Notes under the pieces: generated by a model | Database searches by the model: none | What the model saw: the letters and a program-made list of their open reading frames with translations, nothing else | What the model was told of the DNA's origin: nothing | NCBI GenBank assembly: GCA_035765415.1 | Contig: DASTXR010000020.1 | Coordinates: 1 to 64,000 of the forward strand | Reading direction: 5' to 3' | From: CADEED01 sp035765415 | Lineage (GTDB): Bacteria; Pseudomonadota; Gammaproteobacteria; Steroidobacterales; Steroidobacteraceae | DNA: 64,000 nucleotides | In this document: piece by piece, positions 26,335 to 35,974 of the stretch | Layout of the letters: the number at the start of each line of letters is the position of its first letter | How positions within the stretch are numbered: position 1 is the stretch's first letter | Program-made: the position numbers and the translations under genes

Positions 26335-28074
26335 ATGACACGCACGCCTTTCGGAGCCGCTGCCTTGCTGGCACTTTCCGCGCTCGCCGCCAGCGCGTCG
26401 GCAGCGCCGGCGAAGGTGTCCAGGCCGGGCGAATACCGCGGATACACGAGCGCGGCGTACGACGGCTACCAGCTCACTGCGCAGTACGTGACCGTGCGCG
26501 ACGGCACGCGTCTGGCGGTCGATGTGTTCCTGCCCACACAGGAAGGCAAGACCCCGGCGACCAAACTACCCGTCGTCTGGATGCACACGCCCTACAACCG
26601 GCGCAGCACGAACAACGGGCTCACGGCCGCCAACTATCCCGGCAAGGCGCTGCAGCTGGTGAAGTATGGCTACGCGGTCGCGGTCGCGGATTTCCGCGGC
26701 CTCTACGCCTCGTTCGGACGCAACGCAGGTTATAACCGCGGCGAGTGGCAGGATGCCGCGAAGTTCGACGCCTATGACGTCACCGAATGGCTGGCCAGAC
26801 AACCCTGGAGCAACGGCAAGGTCGGCATGTGGGGATGCTCCGCAACCGGCGGCAGCCAGATGCAGGCGCTATCCACCGCGCCGCCAAGCCTGAAGGCTAT
26901 CTTCCCGATGAGCTGCGAATGGGATGTCTACGCTTTCGTCGCTTCGGGCGGCATCACGCCGCATGGCGCGCCCACCATGATGATGCGCGGCGGTTCGCGC
27001 GAAGAGCGCGATCGCAGCGCCGTGGCCGTGGATGGCGACACCGACGGCAAGCTGCTGCACGCCGCGATCGCCGCGCACGCCAGCAATCTCGAGACCGCGG
27101 GCATCGTGCCTTTCCGTGACAGCGTCTCCGCGGAGTTCGGCAACGCGTGGTGGATTCAAAGCAGTCCGCACACCTACGCGGATGCCATCAACCGCTCCGG
27201 CATCGCCGTGTATGCGGCCGCGAATTGGGCCGAAGGGTTCACCGGTCACGGGCCGTCGTACACCTTCAACAATCTGCGCACGCCGAAGAAGCTCATCCTC
27301 GGGCCGGGAAAACATTGCGACTGGGCCACCGTGCTCACCGAGACCGGATTCGACCTGGTCACCGAGGAGCTGCGATTCTTCGATTACTGGCTGCGCGGCA
27401 TCGACAACGGCGTGATGCGCGAGCCGGCGGTGACTTACTACACGTACAACGAAGCGCCGGACCGCGCGTGGAAATCCTCGACGGCCTGGCCGCCTCGCGG
27501 CGGGAATCGAACCGCGTTCTACCTGTCGCCGGGCGCGCTCTCGACCGTGAAGCCGGGTAAAACCGACGGTGCCTCGCGCATGCAGGTGCGCTACGACACG
27601 GATGGGGAGGCTTTCTGGACCTCGGGGCTGAGCTTCGTCACGGCGCCGCTCGGCACCGACACGGAAGTTACGGGACACGCGAGCGCCCGACTGTGGATAG
27701 AGTCGTCGGCCACGGATGCCGACATCGTCGCGCGCGTCGACGACATGGCGCCGGATGGTTCGCATCGCTACGTGGGCGTCGAAGGAAAACTCCGGGCGTC
27801 GTTGCGCGCCACCGCGAAGGCTCCTTACGACACGATGGGACTGCCCTGGCACCCGTTCACGGAAGCTTCAGCGCAGGCCTTGTTGCCGGGCGTTCCAGTC
27901 GAGGTGCAGTTCGAGTTCCTGCCCACGTCGTACATCTTCAAGGCCGGCCACCGCATCCGGCTCATGCTGCAGTTCGCCGATCCGCGCTCGACGCCCAGGG
28001 CCGATCCAGCACCGCAGGTGACGGTGCTGCATCGCCCTGATGCCGCCTCACTGATCGAGCTGCCGCTGCGTTAG
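26335..28074 (+). CDS. Secreted CocE/NonD-family (S15) hydrolase
   Basis: A 579-residue alpha/beta hydrolase with a signal peptide (MTRTPFGAAALLALSALAASASA), so it is probably periplasmic. The N-terminal catalytic domain has VWMHTPYNRR, ADFRGLYASFG and the nucleophile elbow GMWGCSATGG with Ser169. Family members have Asp and His later; GPGKHCDW may hold the His. The C-terminal jelly-roll domain contains VTGHASARLWIESSATDADIVARVDDMAPDG and FKAGHRIRLMLQFAD. Relatives cleave esters or amides such as cocaine or beta-lactam ester side chains, or X-Pro peptides. Lying 27 nt after the CoA-transferase, it may release the acid that the operon imports. Confidence 0.85.
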   Translation: MTRTPFGAAALLALSALAASASAAPAKVSRPGEYRGYTSAAYDGYQLTAQYVTVRDGTRLAVDVFLPTQEGKTPATKLPVVWMHTPYNRRSTNNGLTAANYPGKALQLVKYGYAVAVADFRGLYASFGRNAGYNRGEWQDAAKFDAYDVTEWLARQPWSNGKVGMWGCSATGGSQMQALSTAPPSLKAIFPMSCEWDVYAFVASGGITPHGAPTMMMRGGSREERDRSAVAVDGDTDGKLLHAAIAAHASNLETAGIVPFRDSVSAEFGNAWWIQSSPHTYADAINRSGIAVYAAANWAEGFTGHGPSYTFNNLRTPKKLILGPGKHCDWATVLTETGFDLVTEELRFFDYWLRGIDNGVMREPAVTYYTYNEAPDRAWKSSTAWPPRGGNRTAFYLSPGALSTVKPGKTDGASRMQVRYDTDGEAFWTSGLSFVTAPLGTDTEVTGHASARLWIESSATDADIVARVDDMAPDGSHRYVGVEGKLRASLRATAKAPYDTMGLPWHPFTEASAQALLPGVPVEVQFEFLPTSYIFKAGHRIRLMLQFADPRSTPRADPAPQVTVLHRPDAASLIELPLR

Positions 28075-29084
28075 TGCCGGGGCGAATGGTCCCGGCCCCA
28101 ATTGGGCGCGCCTCTCACTCTCATCCGGATGGCCGTCACGCGGTCTACGGGACCGGTGATGAACAACGTCTTGCCATCCCGCCCGGCGAAGGTGTTGTTG
28201 GTCGCCCCGCCGCCCGTGGGAATTTTCAGGATGTTGTTGCCGTCGGGATCGAACGCAAGAACGCCTTCACCATTGCTGATGTAGACGTTTCCGCGTTCGT
28301 CCATCGACATGCCGTCGCCGCCCCAGTCGGTGAACTTCCGCATGTTGGCGAGCGTGCCGTCGCGCTTGATGTCGAACACCCACGTGCCGCCCTTGTTATC
28401 GCCGGCCCACTTGTTGACGTAGAGCTTCCTGCCGTCAGGAGTACCCACCACTCCGTTCGGCCACGAATCGGACTCCCATCCCAATGCATCCGAAGTCACT
28501 CTCACGAGCTTCCGCGACCGGGAAGCGAGGTAATAGACGTGACCACCTTTGCCTTGCGGTGATTGTTCCGAGTGTGTCGGTGGCCAACCCTGCTGGCGCG
28601 GATCGCCCGCGGCCCAATAGGGCCGCGGGAAAATCGGATCCGTGATGTAGATGCCACCGTTGACCGGATTGATCCACACGTCATTGGGGCCGTTCAACAA
28701 CCTGCCTTGGTAGTTGTCGATGAGCACCTTGTGGCTTCCATCCGCACGGATCTTCCACAGCTCTCCGTACATGTCCGCGGCGGCAATGAGATCTCCGTCC
28801 TCGTCGAACGCCATGCCGTTGGCGCGGCCGGTGCCTTCCAGGAACAGTTTCACCTTGCCGCTCCGGGCATCCCATCGGTAGATCCGGTCATTGGGTTGGT
28901 CCGTGAAGAACACGTTGCCATGTCTATCTACCGCCGGGCCCTCCGTAAAGCTGAAACCCTCCGCGAGAGTGACGAGCTGCCCGTGCCGGCTCACCAGCCC
29001 GAGCGGATCGTAGATGTCCTGCGCGCGGGCAAAGCCTGCGAACGAGCACAGCACCGCCGCGAGAAACCACGCCTGTCTCCTCAT
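28071..29084 (-). CDS. Secreted SMP-30/gluconolactonase-family beta-propeller
   Basis: A 337-residue protein with a signal peptide (MRRQAWFLAAVLCSFAGFARAQ). Family metal-site residues are recognisable: Glu in FTEGPAVDRHGNVFFTD, Asn in LLNGPNDVWINP and Asp in DWGGDGMSMDERGNVYISNGEG. GTPDGRKLYVNKWAG is the usual substrate-side strand. Such enzymes open lactones or related esters with a divalent metal. It is convergent with, and overlaps by 4 nt, the CocE-type gene. It lies 29 nt after the TonB receptor start, so it is probably the second gene of a receptor/lactonase pair only if the two share a promoter further upstream. The order on the minus strand is receptor, then lactonase. Confidence 0.88.
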   Translation of the reverse strand: MRRQAWFLAAVLCSFAGFARAQDIYDPLGLVSRHGQLVTLAEGFSFTEGPAVDRHGNVFFTDQPNDRIYRWDARSGKVKLFLEGTGRANGMAFDEDGDLIAAADMYGELWKIRADGSHKVLIDNYQGRLLNGPNDVWINPVNGGIYITDPIFPRPYWAAGDPRQQGWPPTHSEQSPQGKGGHVYYLASRSRKLVRVTSDALGWESDSWPNGVVGTPDGRKLYVNKWAGDNKGGTWVFDIKRDGTLANMRKFTDWGGDGMSMDERGNVYISNGEGVLAFDPDGNNILKIPTGGGATNNTFAGRDGKTLFITGPVDRVTAIRMRVRGAPNWGRDHSPRH

Positions 29085-29113
29085 TTCAGCAACCCTCCGT
29101 GTTGGTGCAACGA

Positions 29114-32100
29114 TCAGAACTTCATCCTGAAACCGGCGGTGTAGAAGCGGCCCATGTCGTCGTAGAAACCCATCGTCGGGTAGAACAAGCCCGGAAGTCC
29201 CGAGTTGGACGGGAACAGCGGAGCGCGTTCGTCCAGCACGTTGTTCACGGTCAGGTAGGCCTCGACGTTGCTGTCGCCGAACTCGAACTGCTTGCCGATC
29301 GTGATGTCCACGACGTCATACGCGTCGAGCGTCTCGTCCACGTAGTTCTGGGTGCCCCCGGTGACGCCATTCTGGCCGTCGTTGAGGTTGTTGCTGCTGC
29401 TCTCCAGTGTGACGTTGCTCAGCCAGCGATTCTGCAGCGCGACGCTCCAGCCGCTGTTCTCGTACGTGATGAAGGTGCTCTGCAACAGGTCGGGCTGAAC
29501 AGCCCAGGTGTACCAGAGCGAAGCCGGCGTATTGAGCGTGGAGTTCGTCGGCTGGTAGGTCGCCAGGTGGCGGAACGTGAATGCACCACCCCACATGTCC
29601 CAGCTGTAGTCGAGCTCGAAGTCATACCCCTTGATCTTCTGCACCGCCGCGTTGAATGGCGAATTGAGGATTTCGGTCGGGTAGTTGGCGGCGAGCGTGT
29701 AGCCGGGATTCGACGGATCCATGATCGGCCGGATCGCCAGCTCGCAGAACGGCGAATCGTACGCAGGCCGACTGCCGACGCAGAGACCCTGTATGGCGTC
29801 GTTCTGATAGGTGATCTGGGTGATCGCGTTCGTCAACTTGGTCTCGTAGAAGTCCACCGACACGCTGAAGCGCGGAATGGCGCTGGGCGTCAGCACGATT
29901 CCGGCGGTGAATGTCTTCGCCTCTTCCGGTGTCAGGTTCGGATTGCCGCGCGAGATGAGCCGCGTGTTGCTGGTTACGTTCGTGAGCAGGTCGCGGAAAC
30001 CCGTCGACGAAACACCGGCGGGCTGGAACAGGTCGTTCAGGTTGGGCGCGCGAATATCCGAAGACAGCGTGCTACGGAACCGGAGCGTTTCGTTGACCCT
30101 CCAGTTGAGTCCGACCTTCCAGGATTCGACCGCGTCAAATTCCGAATACTTGGTCCAGCGGCCGGCGAGGTTGGTCGACAGTTCCTGGAACCCCGTGACG
30201 TCCTTGAGCAGCGGGACGTTGAATTCCAACGCACCTTCATAGACATGTTGCTCGGCATCGACTTCCGCGTTGGTGTTCTGCACCCAGCGCACGGGTGCAC
30301 CGCCGCCCTGGAGGCACATGCGCAGGCCCGTGCAGTTTACGAAGTCGGTCGGGAAGGCATTACTTTCCATCACGTAGGTGGCCCAGCGCGCCTCGCCCGA
30401 GAAATTCGCCGTGATCTCACCCGCGGGAAATCCGAGTCCGAACAGTGCACCGCCGATCGAGAAACCGACATCGTCGAGTTCCTGAGTCAGTGTCCATGCC
30501 GTCTTCGTTCGCAGGTAGTCATAGGCCGCCGCCGAAGGTCCGGCGGGATCGGTGATGTTGGTCGGAACACAGCCGGGATAGAGGCTTGCGAACTGCGGCT
30601 GAGTGGTGACCCAGCACTTGATGGTGCCGCCATCGAGCACCGCGTCGAGCGACGCCAGGTACTTCGCGTTGTCCGTGTTGTTGGGATTGGTGACCGTCAG
30701 CTCGCTGTTGCCGTGGGTGTAATACACATCCCAGTTCCAGCTACCCAGTTCACCCGTGGCTCCGGTTTCCGCGCTCCACGACTTCTGATCGCCGAGCGTG
30801 CGGTACATGCGGTTGGGGTTGCCATTGGCGGGCTGCCCGTCGACGCTGTTCCAGATGTACGAGGGAACCGAGAGGTAAGGCGTATTCGGTGGCGGCGGAG
30901 GCGTACTGCCCGTCTGCGGCGACAGCGCGGGCGGCGGCAAACAGCGCCAACCGGCGGCGGGGCATGTGATGTTAGCCCCTACCAACGCCTGCGTCGCCGC
31001 CGTGAGGAAAGGATTGTTGGCGAAGATCGCGCTGGGACGGCCGTTCGCCGTGCTTACCACCCAGTTGATCCAGTCGGACGCGTTTTCAGCCTGCGCCCAG
31101 GATCCCTGCACGTACCAGTTGGCGCTCTCGCCCACGTCGACGTCGAAGCGCGCGAACACATCCTTCATCTCGATTTCGGAACGGAAAGTGCCGTATTTCA
31201 CGTAGCCACCGTCTCCGCCCGATTCGAGGCTGGTGCTGCCCTGGACCGGCGCGCCGTGAACCAGTGGAGTCAGCACGCCGGCCTGGTTGAACGTATAGCC
31301 GTTGACAGTGCAGGCGGTGCCGCAATTGACGTTGCCGTGGCTGGCCTGGGTGATCACGCGCCCATAGGGCGTATTCCTGAAAGGGTTGGCCAAGGTTCCG
31401 GCGCCGGTGAGCAACCAGGCCTGCCCATCCTCGGCGTAGGGGCGTTCGCTCATCGGGATCATGTCCTGATGGCGGAAACGCGCGGCGACTTCGAAATGGC
31501 CACGGTCGCTGAAGAGTTCCGTGCCCCACGCCGCGCCGACCTGATATTGGTCGCCATCGCCGTAGTTCGACAGACCGTAGTCGCCCTTGACCGTCAGGCC
31601 GGTGAACTCCTTGTTCAGCACGTAATTGACGACGCCGGCGACGGCGTCCGAACCGTAAATTGCCGAGGCGCCGCCAGTCACGAGGTCGACGCGCTCCATG
31701 AGCATCGACGGCAGCACGTCGATATTGACCGTGCCGTCCTGGTTGTTAGGCACGATGCGATGGCCGTCCATCAGCACCAGCGTGCGCGAAGGTCCGAAGT
31801 TTCGCAGCGACAACGTGTTGCCGCCGTTGTTGGTGCTGCCGTTGCCCTGTGTGCGCGGCGTGCGGCCGCCCAGGATGGTGGGAAGCTTGTTCAGCGCGTC
31901 GGCCGTATCGCTCGGCGTCGTGAGCAGGAGATCGCCGATGTCCACCGTGGTGAGCGGCGTCGGCGACTGGGTGTTGTCGGTGATCGTGCGCGAGCCGGTC
32001 ACCGTGATGATGCCCATGTCCTCTTCGGCCGGCGTCTGTTCGGGCGTCTGCGCCCAGACCAGGTTGGCGCTCAGGGATCCTGTGGCGCAAAGCGCAGCTA

Positions 32101-32131
32101 TCGCCGCGCGGAGATTGTTCCGTGAAGTCAT
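29114..32131 (-). CDS. TonB-dependent receptor (lactonase-linked)
   Basis: A 1005-residue receptor starting at ATG 32131, with GGGGG 7 nt upstream. The signal peptide reads MTSRNNLRAAIAALCATGSLSANLVWAQ. Plug boxes include ITVTGSRTITDN, ADALNKLPTILGGR, LSLRNFGPSRTLVLMDGHRIVP and GGASAIYGSDAVAGVVNYVLNKEF. The barrel ends in RFYTAGFRMKF. A Pro-rich extracellular loop occurs near residues 400-420 (GSTPPPPPNTP). The SMP-30 lactonase gene follows 29 nt later, so an imported lactone-type or sugar-derived ligand is plausible. The upstream intergenic region contains an operator-like inverted repeat. Confidence 0.9.
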   Translation of the reverse strand: MTSRNNLRAAIAALCATGSLSANLVWAQTPEQTPAEEDMGIITVTGSRTITDNTQSPTPLTTVDIGDLLLTTPSDTADALNKLPTILGGRTPRTQGNGSTNNGGNTLSLRNFGPSRTLVLMDGHRIVPNNQDGTVNIDVLPSMLMERVDLVTGGASAIYGSDAVAGVVNYVLNKEFTGLTVKGDYGLSNYGDGDQYQVGAAWGTELFSDRGHFEVAARFRHQDMIPMSERPYAEDGQAWLLTGAGTLANPFRNTPYGRVITQASHGNVNCGTACTVNGYTFNQAGVLTPLVHGAPVQGSTSLESGGDGGYVKYGTFRSEIEMKDVFARFDVDVGESANWYVQGSWAQAENASDWINWVVSTANGRPSAIFANNPFLTAATQALVGANITCPAAGWRCLPPPALSPQTGSTPPPPPNTPYLSVPSYIWNSVDGQPANGNPNRMYRTLGDQKSWSAETGATGELGSWNWDVYYTHGNSELTVTNPNNTDNAKYLASLDAVLDGGTIKCWVTTQPQFASLYPGCVPTNITDPAGPSAAAYDYLRTKTAWTLTQELDDVGFSIGGALFGLGFPAGEITANFSGEARWATYVMESNAFPTDFVNCTGLRMCLQGGGAPVRWVQNTNAEVDAEQHVYEGALEFNVPLLKDVTGFQELSTNLAGRWTKYSEFDAVESWKVGLNWRVNETLRFRSTLSSDIRAPNLNDLFQPAGVSSTGFRDLLTNVTSNTRLISRGNPNLTPEEAKTFTAGIVLTPSAIPRFSVSVDFYETKLTNAITQITYQNDAIQGLCVGSRPAYDSPFCELAIRPIMDPSNPGYTLAANYPTEILNSPFNAAVQKIKGYDFELDYSWDMWGGAFTFRHLATYQPTNSTLNTPASLWYTWAVQPDLLQSTFITYENSGWSVALQNRWLSNVTLESSSNNLNDGQNGVTGGTQNYVDETLDAYDVVDITIGKQFEFGDSNVEAYLTVNNVLDERAPLFPSNSGLPGLFYPTMGFYDDMGRFYTAGFRMKF

Positions 32132-32229
32132 TAGATACCCCCTTCTATCTACAACGGGCGCCGAAGGCGTCCCAAATAGTGTTTCTGTGATAACGCTATC
32201 AGTATGATTTTACTAAAGCAACGTACTTG

Positions 32230-32276
32230 CCAAAATGGTATGCAATACATACTAATATGAAGCGATAGCATTTTGG
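32230..32276. promoter_or_regulatory. Operator-like nested inverted repeats
   Basis: CCAAAATGGTAT (32230-32241) is mirrored by ATAGCATTTTGG (32265-32276) with one mismatch in 12. Nested beside the left arm is the palindrome GTATG-CAATA-CATAC (32238-32252). The region separates the divergent TonB receptor and alpha/beta hydrolase genes and is AT-rich, which suits a promoter with a dimeric repressor site. No regulator gene is adjacent, so the binding protein is unknown. Confidence 0.45.
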
Positions 32277-32336
32277 TCATGCATCGATTCGGAAAGCGGA
32301 TTGGTGCGTGTTGCCGGCATGGCACAATCGAAACCC

Positions 32337-33146
32337 ATGAAAACCCATCCGCTTCGCTTCCCCGCCCTGCTGCTAGGCTTCTTTCTGCTGGCTCCGGCCG
32401 GCGCACTCGCCCAAACAACCCGGGCCGCCGCGAAATACACATTCGTTCTCGTGCACGGGGCCACCGCCGGCGGCTGGGAGTGGAAGAGCACCGGCAAATT
32501 CCTCACCGACGATGGGCACACTGTGTACCGCGCCACGCTCACCGGCTTGGGCGAGCGCATGCACCTCAACAGCACCGACGTCGACCTGCAGATGCACATC
32601 AACGACGTGGTGAACCTGATCCTGTTCGAGGATCTGCACGACGTCGTGCTCACGGGGCACAGCTACGGCGGCATGGTGATCACGGGCGTCATCGACCTGA
32701 TTCCCGAGCGCATTCGCCATGTCGTGTATCTCGACGCCGCCGTGCCCGACCACGGCATGTCGATATGGGATCTTTTCGGCAACACGCCGCAGGATCCCGA
32801 GCGCTTCAAGGATGGCTTCATGCAAGTGCCCTGGGTCAAGCCGGGAGCACAGCCTCCGCACAGCGTCAAACAATCCATCAAGTGCTTCAACCAGCCGGTC
32901 TCGTACAAGAATCCGGCTGCGCTGGCATTGCCGGTCACTTACGTGGCATTCATTCCCAAGGACAAGTCGGCCGAAGAACGGGCGAATACGGACAAGAGCT
33001 GGCAGCGTGCGGTGGCGCGCGGCTGGACGATTCGCACTTTTCCAGGCGGCCACGTGGCGCAGCAGGAAGATCCGCGCGGCGTCGCGACGCTCATCGAGCA
33101 GTCGGTCAACGACCGGAACAAGCCCGTCGCGAAACCGACCAACTGA
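32337..33146 (+). CDS. Secreted alpha/beta hydrolase
   Basis: A 269-residue protein with a signal peptide (MKTHPLRFPALLLGFFLLAPAGALAQ) from ATG 32337. The core begins TFVLVHGATAGGWEWK with the oxyanion-hole HG at 40-41. The nucleophile elbow is TGHSYGG with Ser109, and the catalytic His is probably in TFPGGHVAQQEDP near the C-terminus. The fold resembles plant hydroxynitrile-lyase/methylesterase-like and bacterial salicylate-esterase-like enzymes (RATLTGLGER is typical of that group). It is divergent from the TonB receptor, so a role in hydrolysing a compound handled by the same locus is possible. The substrate is unknown. Confidence 0.85.
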   Translation: MKTHPLRFPALLLGFFLLAPAGALAQTTRAAAKYTFVLVHGATAGGWEWKSTGKFLTDDGHTVYRATLTGLGERMHLNSTDVDLQMHINDVVNLILFEDLHDVVLTGHSYGGMVITGVIDLIPERIRHVVYLDAAVPDHGMSIWDLFGNTPQDPERFKDGFMQVPWVKPGAQPPHSVKQSIKCFNQPVSYKNPAALALPVTYVAFIPKDKSAEERANTDKSWQRAVARGWTIRTFPGGHVAQQEDPRGVATLIEQSVNDRNKPVAKPTN

Positions 33147-33298
33147 CTTTCCAGGTCTTTGCCGATTGCCTGACTTTTTTCGCGCGAGCAACGGCGATTC
33201 GTCATCGGCCGGGCAGTCGCATACACATTGGCTCGCCTCGACCGACCATGACCACGGCGCTATGATCCGATGGCCTGAACAGCCGAATCGGGGTCATC

Positions 33299-33766
33299 GT
33301 GAAAATCACCCTCACCATCAACGGCTCCCCCCACACCGTCGACGTCGAACCTGAAACCCCGCTGCTCTGGGTGTTGCGCGACAACGTCGGGCTCACCGGC
33401 ACGAAGTTCGGCTGCGGCATTTCCCAGTGCGGCGCATGCACCGTTCATCTCGATGGCCAGGCTGTGAGGTCCTGCGCGATAACCGCAGTCAGTGCCGTTG
33501 GCAGCCGTATCACTACGATCGAAGGGCTTGCCGTAAACGGCAAGCATCACCCAGTTCAGGCCGCATGGATCGAGATGGGTGTACCGCAATGCGGTTACTG
33601 CCAGTCGGGTCAGATCATGACGGCAGCAGCGCTGCTGTCAAAACGTCGCAATCCCACCGATCAGGAGATCGATGCGGCGATGGCCGGCATTCTGTGTCGC
33701 TGCGGTACCTACCTGCGGATCAAACAGGGGATTCGTCGAGCCGCCGCGCTCATTCAGGCTGAGTGA
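33299..33766 (+). CDS. Isoquinoline 1-oxidoreductase-type [2Fe-2S] subunit (IorA-like)
   Basis: A 155-residue xanthine-oxidase-family iron-sulfur subunit. It carries all eight cysteines for two [2Fe-2S] clusters: Cys39, 44, 47 and 59 in the plant-ferredoxin-like domain (KFGCGISQCGACTVHL) and Cys98, 101, 133 and 135 in the helical domain (PQCGYCQSGQ, ILCRCGTYLRI). It passes electrons from the molybdenum subunit encoded next. The start is GTG 33299, preceded by GGGG. No FAD subunit is present, so an external acceptor, possibly a cytochrome c, is expected, as in IorAB-type enzymes and aldehyde dehydrogenases of this class. Confidence 0.92.
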   Translation: MKITLTINGSPHTVDVEPETPLLWVLRDNVGLTGTKFGCGISQCGACTVHLDGQAVRSCAITAVSAVGSRITTIEGLAVNGKHHPVQAAWIEMGVPQCGYCQSGQIMTAAALLSKRRNPTDQEIDAAMAGILCRCGTYLRIKQGIRRAAALIQAE

Positions 33767-33777
33767 GGAAACGCGCG

Positions 33778-35967
33778 ATGACACAGGTCGGACTCTCTCG
33801 TCGGGCTTTCATCCAGACATCCATCGCGGCCGGCGGCGGCATGCTGCTCGGCTTCCATGTGCCGAATGTGCTCGCTGCGCGCGTCGAGGCGCAGCCGTGG
33901 AAGACGCCGACCGAAGGCGTGGAGATCAACGCCTGGCTCACGATCGACAAGGACGGCATGGTGACGATTCGCGTGCCGCACACGGAAATGGGTCAGGGTG
34001 CGCTGACCTCGGTGTCCATGATGATCGCCGAGGAATTGAACGTCGACTGGTCGAAGATTCAGGCGGTGTTCGCCGATCCGAATCGGCACCTCACCCGTGG
34101 CAAGGAATACAAGGTGATGACCACGCATGGATCGCAACTCGTCCGGCAGCAACATCCGCACATCATGCAGGCGGGCGCGTCGGCACGGGAGCGACTCAAG
34201 GCGGCCGCGGCGCAGGCGTGGGGAGTCGATCGCTCCGCTGTCGAAGCGAAACTCGGCACATTGAAGGCAGGCAAACGCTCGGGCACCTACGCCGAATTCG
34301 CGACGGCCGCTGCGAAGATCACGCTCGACACGGAGCCGGCGATCAAGACGCCGGCGCAGTGGTGGCTGCTGGGCCAGTCGAAGCAGCGGCTCGATATCCC
34401 GACGAAGGTAGACGGCAGTGCTGCGTTCGCAATCGACACGCGTCTGCCCGGCATGGTGTTCGCCGCGGTGAAATGCTGTCCCGTCCCGTGGGGCCATTTG
34501 AAGAGCTTCAATTTCGCAGCGGTGAAGCAGCGCCCGGGCGTCATCGCGGCGATCGAGTTGAAAGCCGTTCCTGGCAAGACTGCGAATTCGGACATGCAGA
34601 ATGGCGTCGCCGTCGTCGCGGATACCTGGTACCGCGCGAAGACCGCGCTCGATCTGATGCCCATCGAATGGGACTTCGGTCCAAGTGTCGACGCCAGTAC
34701 CGAGAGCCAATGGGCAGAGGCGAAGAAGCTGCTCGCGCAGACGGGCGAGGTTGGCAACAAGACGGGCGACAATACGTCCGAGCTCATCGCCGCGTCAGGC
34801 AAGACGGTCACAGCCGAGTACCACCGGCCGTGGGAAACACACGCGCGAATGGAGCCGATCAACGCGACCGTGAGCGTGTCCGACACTCGCGTCGATGTGT
34901 GGTCGCCGACGCAGGATCAGTCGCTGGCTCTGACTCTCGCTGCCGACCAGGCAGGCCGCGATCCGAAGGATGTGTTCGTCAACACGGTTTTTCTGGGCGG
35001 CGGTTTCGGCGGCGGCGGCGGTGGCGCTACGGCGGTGACTCGCCAGGCCGCAGAGATTTCGCGCCAGCTCAAGCGGCCGGTGAAGGTGATCTGGTCTCGC
35101 GAGGAAGACATCGCGCACGACAAGCAGCGTCCGCCTCAAGTCACACGATTCAGCGCCGCACTCGGCGAGAACGGGCTGCCCGCGGCGTGGTTCACACGCT
35201 CGGTGTGGTTCACGCAGGGTGGTACACCCCGCATCGGCGCTGCATTCGCGGACTATGCGATCGGCAACATGCCTTACAAGGTACCGAATCGACTGCACGA
35301 GCGGCACAACGGCAAGACGCATATCCCCACTGCAACGCATCGTGCGCCTGGCGCCAATCAACACGGCTTCATGACGGAATCGTTTGTCGATGAAGTCGCA
35401 CAGGCCGGCGGCTGGGATCCACTCGACTGGCGCATTGAAATGACCAGGGGCCTGGACGATTGGCAGCTCGTGCTCAAGACCCTGAAACAGAAAGCAGGTT
35501 TTCGGACCGACTTGCCCAGGGGCAAGGGAATGGGTGTCGCAGTCGTCGAGTCGCACGGCACGATCGCGGCCGCGTGTGCGACCGTTGCAGTCACTCGTCC
35601 CGGTGCGCTCACGGTGGAGAAAGTCGTGATCGTGGTCGACAGTGGTCATGTCATCAATCCGCTCGGCGCCACCGAACAATGCGAGGGTTGCGTGGCCTGG
35701 GAGCTTTCCCACGCGTGGATGGGTGGCCTCGACTTGAAAGAAGGACGATTCACGAACACCAATTTCGATACGTACAACCTGCTACGCATCGATCAGATGC
35801 CGCAGGTCGATGTGCACTTCGCTCTCTCGGGCGGTACGAAATGGGGCGGGCTCGGCGAGCCGGCCGGACCACCGGTACCACCCGCCGTTGCGAACGCTAT
35901 CTACTACGCGACCGGCAAGCGCATCCGCTCGACGCCGTTCAGGATGCATGATTTGAGCTGGAGCTGA
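33778..35967 (+). CDS. Molybdopterin-binding hydroxylase/aldehyde oxidoreductase subunit (IorB-like)
   Basis: A 729-residue catalytic subunit with a Tat signal (SRRAFIQTSIAAGGGMLLGF), so the complex is exported folded. ATG 33778 is preferred because GAGG stands in the correct position upstream. Signs of the family are TVRVPHTEMGQGALTSVSMMIAEEL, the glycine-rich FLGGGFGGGGGG molybdopterin segment, THRAPGANQHGFMTESFVDEVA and the active-site Glu in TKWGGLGEPAGPPVPP. It is single-chain and lacks FAD, matching IorB-type enzymes that hydroxylate N-heteroaromatics or oxidise aldehydes in the periplasm. The substrate cannot be told. It lies 11 nt after the Fe-S subunit gene. Confidence 0.92.
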   Translation: MTQVGLSRRAFIQTSIAAGGGMLLGFHVPNVLAARVEAQPWKTPTEGVEINAWLTIDKDGMVTIRVPHTEMGQGALTSVSMMIAEELNVDWSKIQAVFADPNRHLTRGKEYKVMTTHGSQLVRQQHPHIMQAGASARERLKAAAAQAWGVDRSAVEAKLGTLKAGKRSGTYAEFATAAAKITLDTEPAIKTPAQWWLLGQSKQRLDIPTKVDGSAAFAIDTRLPGMVFAAVKCCPVPWGHLKSFNFAAVKQRPGVIAAIELKAVPGKTANSDMQNGVAVVADTWYRAKTALDLMPIEWDFGPSVDASTESQWAEAKKLLAQTGEVGNKTGDNTSELIAASGKTVTAEYHRPWETHARMEPINATVSVSDTRVDVWSPTQDQSLALTLAADQAGRDPKDVFVNTVFLGGGFGGGGGGATAVTRQAAEISRQLKRPVKVIWSREEDIAHDKQRPPQVTRFSAALGENGLPAAWFTRSVWFTQGGTPRIGAAFADYAIGNMPYKVPNRLHERHNGKTHIPTATHRAPGANQHGFMTESFVDEVAQAGGWDPLDWRIEMTRGLDDWQLVLKTLKQKAGFRTDLPRGKGMGVAVVESHGTIAAACATVAVTRPGALTVEKVVIVVDSGHVINPLGATEQCEGCVAWELSHAWMGGLDLKEGRFTNTNFDTYNLLRIDQMPQVDVHFALSGGTKWGGLGEPAGPPVPPAVANAIYYATGKRIRSTPFRMHDLSWS

Positions 35968-35974
35968 TGAAGCG

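Noticed and set aside
29099..32125. A 1008-codon open frame on the plus strand opposite the TonB receptor
   Set aside because: It is an antisense shadow caused by the GC-rich codon use of the receptor gene. The translation is Arg/Val/Gln-rich without domains, while the opposite strand has a signal peptide and clear plug boxes.
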